The translations under genes and the position numbers were made by a program. DNA of 64,000 nt from Hyphomicrobiales bacterium. GTDB lineage: Bacteria > Pseudomonadota > Alphaproteobacteria > Rhizobiales > JAJFHB01. The stretch spans positions 310,001 through 374,000 of the forward strand of contig JAJFHE010000033.1 of assembly GCA_021775755.1 (NCBI GenBank). Direction: 5' to 3'. The notes beneath the pieces are model-generated. The model was not told the DNA's origin and ran no database searches. It worked only from the letters and a program-made list of their open reading frames with translations. Shown here piece by piece: positions 61,379-64,000 of this stretch (position 1 is the stretch's first letter; each line of letters starts with the position of its first letter).

Positions 61379-62122
61379 CTACGGCGCCCGCAGGCACGCA
61401 ATGTAGGGGCCAATGGTGGCCATGCGGCGGCGGATCGAGCGCGCCACCCGCAGTGTCGTCCGTCCGGGCTTGCCGGCGCGCCGCGCGATCGGATTGGGAA
61501 GCGTTGCTGCAAGCAGCGAGGCCTGCTCGCGCGTGAGCTTGTCGGCGCCGCGCCCGAAATGATGGCGGCTCGCAGCTTCCGCGCCGTAAACGCCCGGCGC
61601 CCACTCCACGATATTGAGGTAAATCTCCAGAATACGGCGCTTCGGCACGATCAGATCGAACCAGTAGGCCAGCGGAATTTCCAGGCCTTTGCGCAAATAG
61701 CTTTGCGCTGGCCATAAAAAGAGATTCTTGACCGTCTGCATGGTGATCGTGCTGGCGCCACGGGTGGGCCGCTCATCGTCTTCGCGCGCCGCATCGAGTA
61801 CTTTTTCAAGTTCCACCCAGTCGACGCCGTTGTGGGAGCAAAATCGCGCGTCTTCCGATGTTACCGCGGCTTCCACCAGATGCGTCGACATCTCGGAAAG
61901 ATCGCGCCACATCATCTCGCGGCCCGCCCCGCCAGCCGACCGCAGCAGCATGTACGCAGAGACCGGCGGGTTCAAAACGGCGAAGGCCAAGCTCAATATA
62001 AACGGTAGCGCCAGGACGGCGGCGCATGCAACCAGCGCATAGCGCACCAGCTGCCAGCGCCTTGAAGCGCGCGGCGCATCTGCGTGATGTTCGCTCACGC
62101 CGTCATTGTAGTCCGAGTACAT
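61379..62122 (-). CDS. mtgA: Monofunctional peptidoglycan glycosyltransferase
   Basis: A 247-residue inner-membrane enzyme that polymerises lipid II into glycan strands. One membrane anchor (about 26-50) is followed by the family-51 glycosyltransferase domain with EAAVTSEDARFCSHNGVDW (catalytic Glu), RGASTITMQTVKNLFLW and ILEIYLNIVEWAPGVYGAE, and the late EQASLLAATLPNP. ATG 62122 starts a short acidic cytoplasmic tail. Position before rpmF is conserved. Confidence 0.95.
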   Translation of the reverse strand: MYSDYNDGVSEHHADAPRASRRWQLVRYALVACAAVLALPFILSLAFAVLNPPVSAYMLLRSAGGAGREMMWRDLSEMSTHLVEAAVTSEDARFCSHNGVDWVELEKVLDAAREDDERPTRGASTITMQTVKNLFLWPAQSYLRKGLEIPLAYWFDLIVPKRRILEIYLNIVEWAPGVYGAEAASRHHFGRGADKLTREQASLLAATLPNPIARRAGKPGRTTLRVARSIRRRMATIGPYIACLRAP

Positions 62123-62282
62123 GCCGATTGCATGGCATAGACCCGTGGCACATCACAAGCTTCACTTTGCGTGTTGATGAACGACGCGCAAGTGCATAAA
62201 ACCGCATGGCTGCCGCCGGCATGACCGGCCGATCTGAAGACCGGCAGCGAACCGAGACGCCATTGCGGAGCAAACCCGGGCC

Positions 62283-63170
62283 ATGAGTTTAAAATCTAAA
62301 CTGAGTGCAACCGCCGAAGATATCGACACGCTGCTTTCAGGCATTTTATCGACCGAAACTGCCGCAGCTCCAAATGTCGTGGAAGCGATGCGTTACTCCG
62401 CGATCGCCCAGGGAAAGCGCGTACGTCCGTTCTTCGTGTGCGAAAGCGCTGCCCTCTTCGATGTACCGCGCGCACGGGCACTGAGAGCCGGCGCCGCGAT
62501 CGAATGCATTCACTGCTATTCTCTCGTACACGATGACCTGCCGGCGATGGACGATGATGATCTGCGCCGCGGCAGGCCCACAACCCACATCGCCTTCGGT
62601 GAAGCGCGCGCCATCCTCGCAGGCGACGGGCTCTTGACCATCGCATTCGAGATTGCCTGTGCCGAGGCAACGCACCCCGACCCGGCGGTCCGCTGCACAC
62701 TCGTTACAGCGCTTGCCCAGGCCGCGGGCACCGAAGGCATGGTCGGCGGACAAATGCTGGATCTTGAAGCGGAAGAGCAGGAATCCCACGACCTCGACCA
62801 GATCGTCACACTCCAGGGCCTGAAAACCGGCGCATTGTTCCGTTTCTCCTGTGAAGCGGGCGCCATTCTCGCCGCAGCCCCTGCGTCGGACAGGCAGGCC
62901 CTCTCGACATTTGCGGACCGGACCGGACTTGCCTTTCAGGTTGCCGACGATCTGCTCGATGCCGAAAGCACGGCGGAAGAACTCGGCAAGCGCACGCAGA
63001 AAGACGCCGCAGCCGGCAAGGCAACGTTTATCGATCTCCTCGGTCTTGAGGGCGCGCGGGCGCGGGCGAACGAACTCGTAACCGAAGCCTGCGACGCATT
63101 GGCACCGTTCGGCGACAAGGCTGAAACCCTGCGCGAGGCCGCGCGTTTCATGGTGGAGCGTAAGAACTGA
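62283..63170 (+). CDS. ispA: Farnesyl diphosphate synthase (polyprenyl synthase)
   Basis: A 295-residue soluble prenyltransferase building geranyl and farnesyl diphosphate from IPP and DMAPP. First Asp-rich motif VHDDLPAMDDDDLRRGRPT (about residues 80-98), the second FQVADDLLDAES (about 218-229), and RYSAIAQGKRVRPF are typical of the short-chain IspA group. It opens directly on the PPOX gene with no gap (TGA then ATG). Confidence 0.93.
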   Translation: MSLKSKLSATAEDIDTLLSGILSTETAAAPNVVEAMRYSAIAQGKRVRPFFVCESAALFDVPRARALRAGAAIECIHCYSLVHDDLPAMDDDDLRRGRPTTHIAFGEARAILAGDGLLTIAFEIACAEATHPDPAVRCTLVTALAQAAGTEGMVGGQMLDLEAEEQESHDLDQIVTLQGLKTGALFRFSCEAGAILAAAPASDRQALSTFADRTGLAFQVADDLLDAESTAEELGKRTQKDAAAGKATFIDLLGLEGARARANELVTEACDALAPFGDKAETLREAARFMVERKN

Positions 63171-63782
63171 ATGGCAAAGATTTCATGCGTTGAGAGCCTG
63201 AGAGAGCTTTACAAGGCACCTGTTGAGCGGGCGCAGCGCAAGGTACTGGATCACATCGACGAGCACTGTGCGCGTTTCATCTCGCTCTCTCCATTCTGCA
63301 TTCTCGGCACACAGGGAGCCGCTGGCGACGCCGACGTTTCACCGCGCGGCGATGGGCCGGGCTTTATCGCGGTACTGGACAGCAAGCACATTGCGCTGCC
63401 CGACCGGCCGGGCAACAACCGGCTCGACAGCCTTGAGAACATTCTTGCAAACCCGACCGTGGGTCTTTTGTTCCTGATCCCCGGCGTCCAGGAAACGTTG
63501 CGCATCAACGGGATCGCGGCGATCCACGACGATGATGATTTGCGGGGTCATTTCGAGGTTTCCGGGAGACAACCGGCCACTGTCATGAAAATTGAGGTGC
63601 GCGAGGCCTATCTCCACTGCGCAAAATCGATCATGCGCTCGCATCTTTGGGACGCCGATGCGCGGCTCGACCGTTCCGAGCTGCCGAGCATGAACAAAAT
63701 GATCCAGGATCAGGTCGGCTCGAACGACCCGCCCGAATCCCAGGAAGAAATGATCGAGCGCTACAAAGCGGTGCTCTACTAA
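63171..63782 (+). CDS. PPOX-type FMN-binding protein
   Basis: A 203-residue split-barrel flavoprotein of the pyridoxamine-5'-phosphate-oxidase-like superfamily, MSMEG_1061-like group. The FMN-binding region holds RFISLSPFCILGTQGA, DVSPRGDGPGFIAVLD and DRPGNNRLDSLENILANPTVGLLFLIPG. It may reduce a small ligand, but the substrate is unknown. It follows ispA by zero bases and is translationally coupled. Confidence 0.88.
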   Translation: MAKISCVESLRELYKAPVERAQRKVLDHIDEHCARFISLSPFCILGTQGAAGDADVSPRGDGPGFIAVLDSKHIALPDRPGNNRLDSLENILANPTVGLLFLIPGVQETLRINGIAAIHDDDDLRGHFEVSGRQPATVMKIEVREAYLHCAKSIMRSHLWDADARLDRSELPSMNKMIQDQVGSNDPPESQEEMIERYKAVLY

Positions 63783-63802
63783 AACATGAGGCCTGACAGG
63801 CA

Positions 63803-64000
63803 ATGGCCTTTCTTGGCCGGAGAGTTGGCGTGGTCATCCCCGCCCTGGATGAGGAAGCCGCCATCGGCAGCGTCCTTGCCGCAATTCCGGACTGGGTCGA
63901 CCAGATCGTGGTTGCGGACAACGGGTCGTGCGACCGCACACACGAAATCGCGTCGTCTCTTGGTGCCACTGTCGTGATCGAGCCGGAGCGCGGCTATGGA
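63803..64000 (+). CDS. Family 2 glycosyltransferase (start only)
   Basis: Only the first 66 residues are in the window. The start reads VGVVIPALDEEAAIGSVLAA (residues 8-27), IVVADNGSCDRTHEIA (about 35-50), and EPERGYG, which matches the nucleotide-binding half of GT2 enzymes such as dolichyl-phosphate-mannose synthase-like proteins. ATG 63803 is assumed. It lies 20 bp after the PPOX gene on the same strand. Confidence 0.8.
   Translation, partial: MAFLGRRVGVVIPALDEEAAIGSVLAAIPDWVDQIVVADNGSCDRTHEIASSLGATVVIEPERGYG

Noticed and set aside
1-64000. CRISPR arrays, tRNA or rRNA genes, prophage or insertion sequences
   Set aside because: No regularly spaced repeats, no tRNA-like cloverleaf, no rRNA segments, no transposase with terminal repeats were seen; gaps between genes are mostly short.

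Overview
The window is about 62% G+C, gene-dense and free of rRNA, tRNA, phage-structural and CRISPR sequences. It reads as core chromosome of an alphaproteobacterium, most likely order Hyphomicrobiales (Rhizobiales); that placement is inference. It rests on clade-typical genes: the argH/lptM/lysA/TIGR02302 run, cpdR, the zinc-ribbon gene beside ftsEX, DUF2125, chorismate mutase/hisC/arogenate dehydrogenase facing metX/metW, gloB with a nearby methyltransferase, phbAB/phaR, and rpmF/mtgA. CtrA-type and GAAC/GTTC direct-repeat LexA-type sites support the same class.

Layout. 1-5 kb: a LuxR-type regulator (cut by the left edge) divergent from a class III aminotransferase and a UspA protein, then a Rieske oxygenase with a LysE exporter. 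5-17 kb: a coiled-coil exported protein, a TlpA-type thioredoxin, argH, a homocysteine methyltransferase-like gene, lptM, lysA, a TIGR02302 membrane protein, cpdR, hpt, a zinc-ribbon protein and ftsEX. 17-24 kb: AraC/LysE pair, CBS-BON protein, orphan HicA-like protein, serine hydrolase, plsC, a 5'-nucleotidase-type enzyme and a small AT-richer patch with two short genes. 24-27 kb: a B12-dependent ribonucleotide reductase behind a LexA-like box, then a GIY-YIG gene in a repeat unit and a vestigial second copy. 27-31 kb: a DMT exporter, a PhyH-type dioxygenase, a small gene with a second LexA-like box, a tandem ectoine-synthase-like cupin protein and ChaC. 31-46 kb: DUF2125, a cupin, tyrosine/histidine/methionine genes, a methyltransferase, TauE, DUF3885, an MFS exporter, a phosphoserine-aminotransferase/phosphoglycerate-dehydrogenase fusion, and gloB. 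46-50 kb: phbB, phbA and phaR. 50-60 kb: a GGDEF/EAL protein, a GGT-family enzyme, GlcG, a PQQ-type sugar dehydrogenase, a second class III aminotransferase and an FAD/GcvT amine dehydrogenase. 60-64 kb: rpmF with a clear terminator, mtgA, ispA, a PPOX protein and the start of a family 2 glycosyltransferase.

How the genes fit together. Housekeeping blocks (arginine, lysine, methionine, serine and aromatic amino acids, division, lipid, isoprenoid and peptidoglycan synthesis) alternate with catabolic blocks built from aminotransferases, a Rieske oxygenase of quaternary-ammonium type and a sarcosine/dimethylglycine-dehydrogenase-like enzyme. That suggests use of methylated or polyamine-like nitrogen compounds.

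The most unusual items are (i) a tandem duplication of an ectoine-synthase-like domain in which both copies keep the Glu-Tyr-His metal ligands at the canonical spacing, close to a dioxygenase of the superfamily that contains ectoine hydroxylase; (ii) a SerC-like/SerA-like fusion; (iii) paired CtrA-type boxes in front of ftsE; (iv) two LexA-type direct repeats placed in promoters; and (v) several perfect inverted repeats in regulatory positions.
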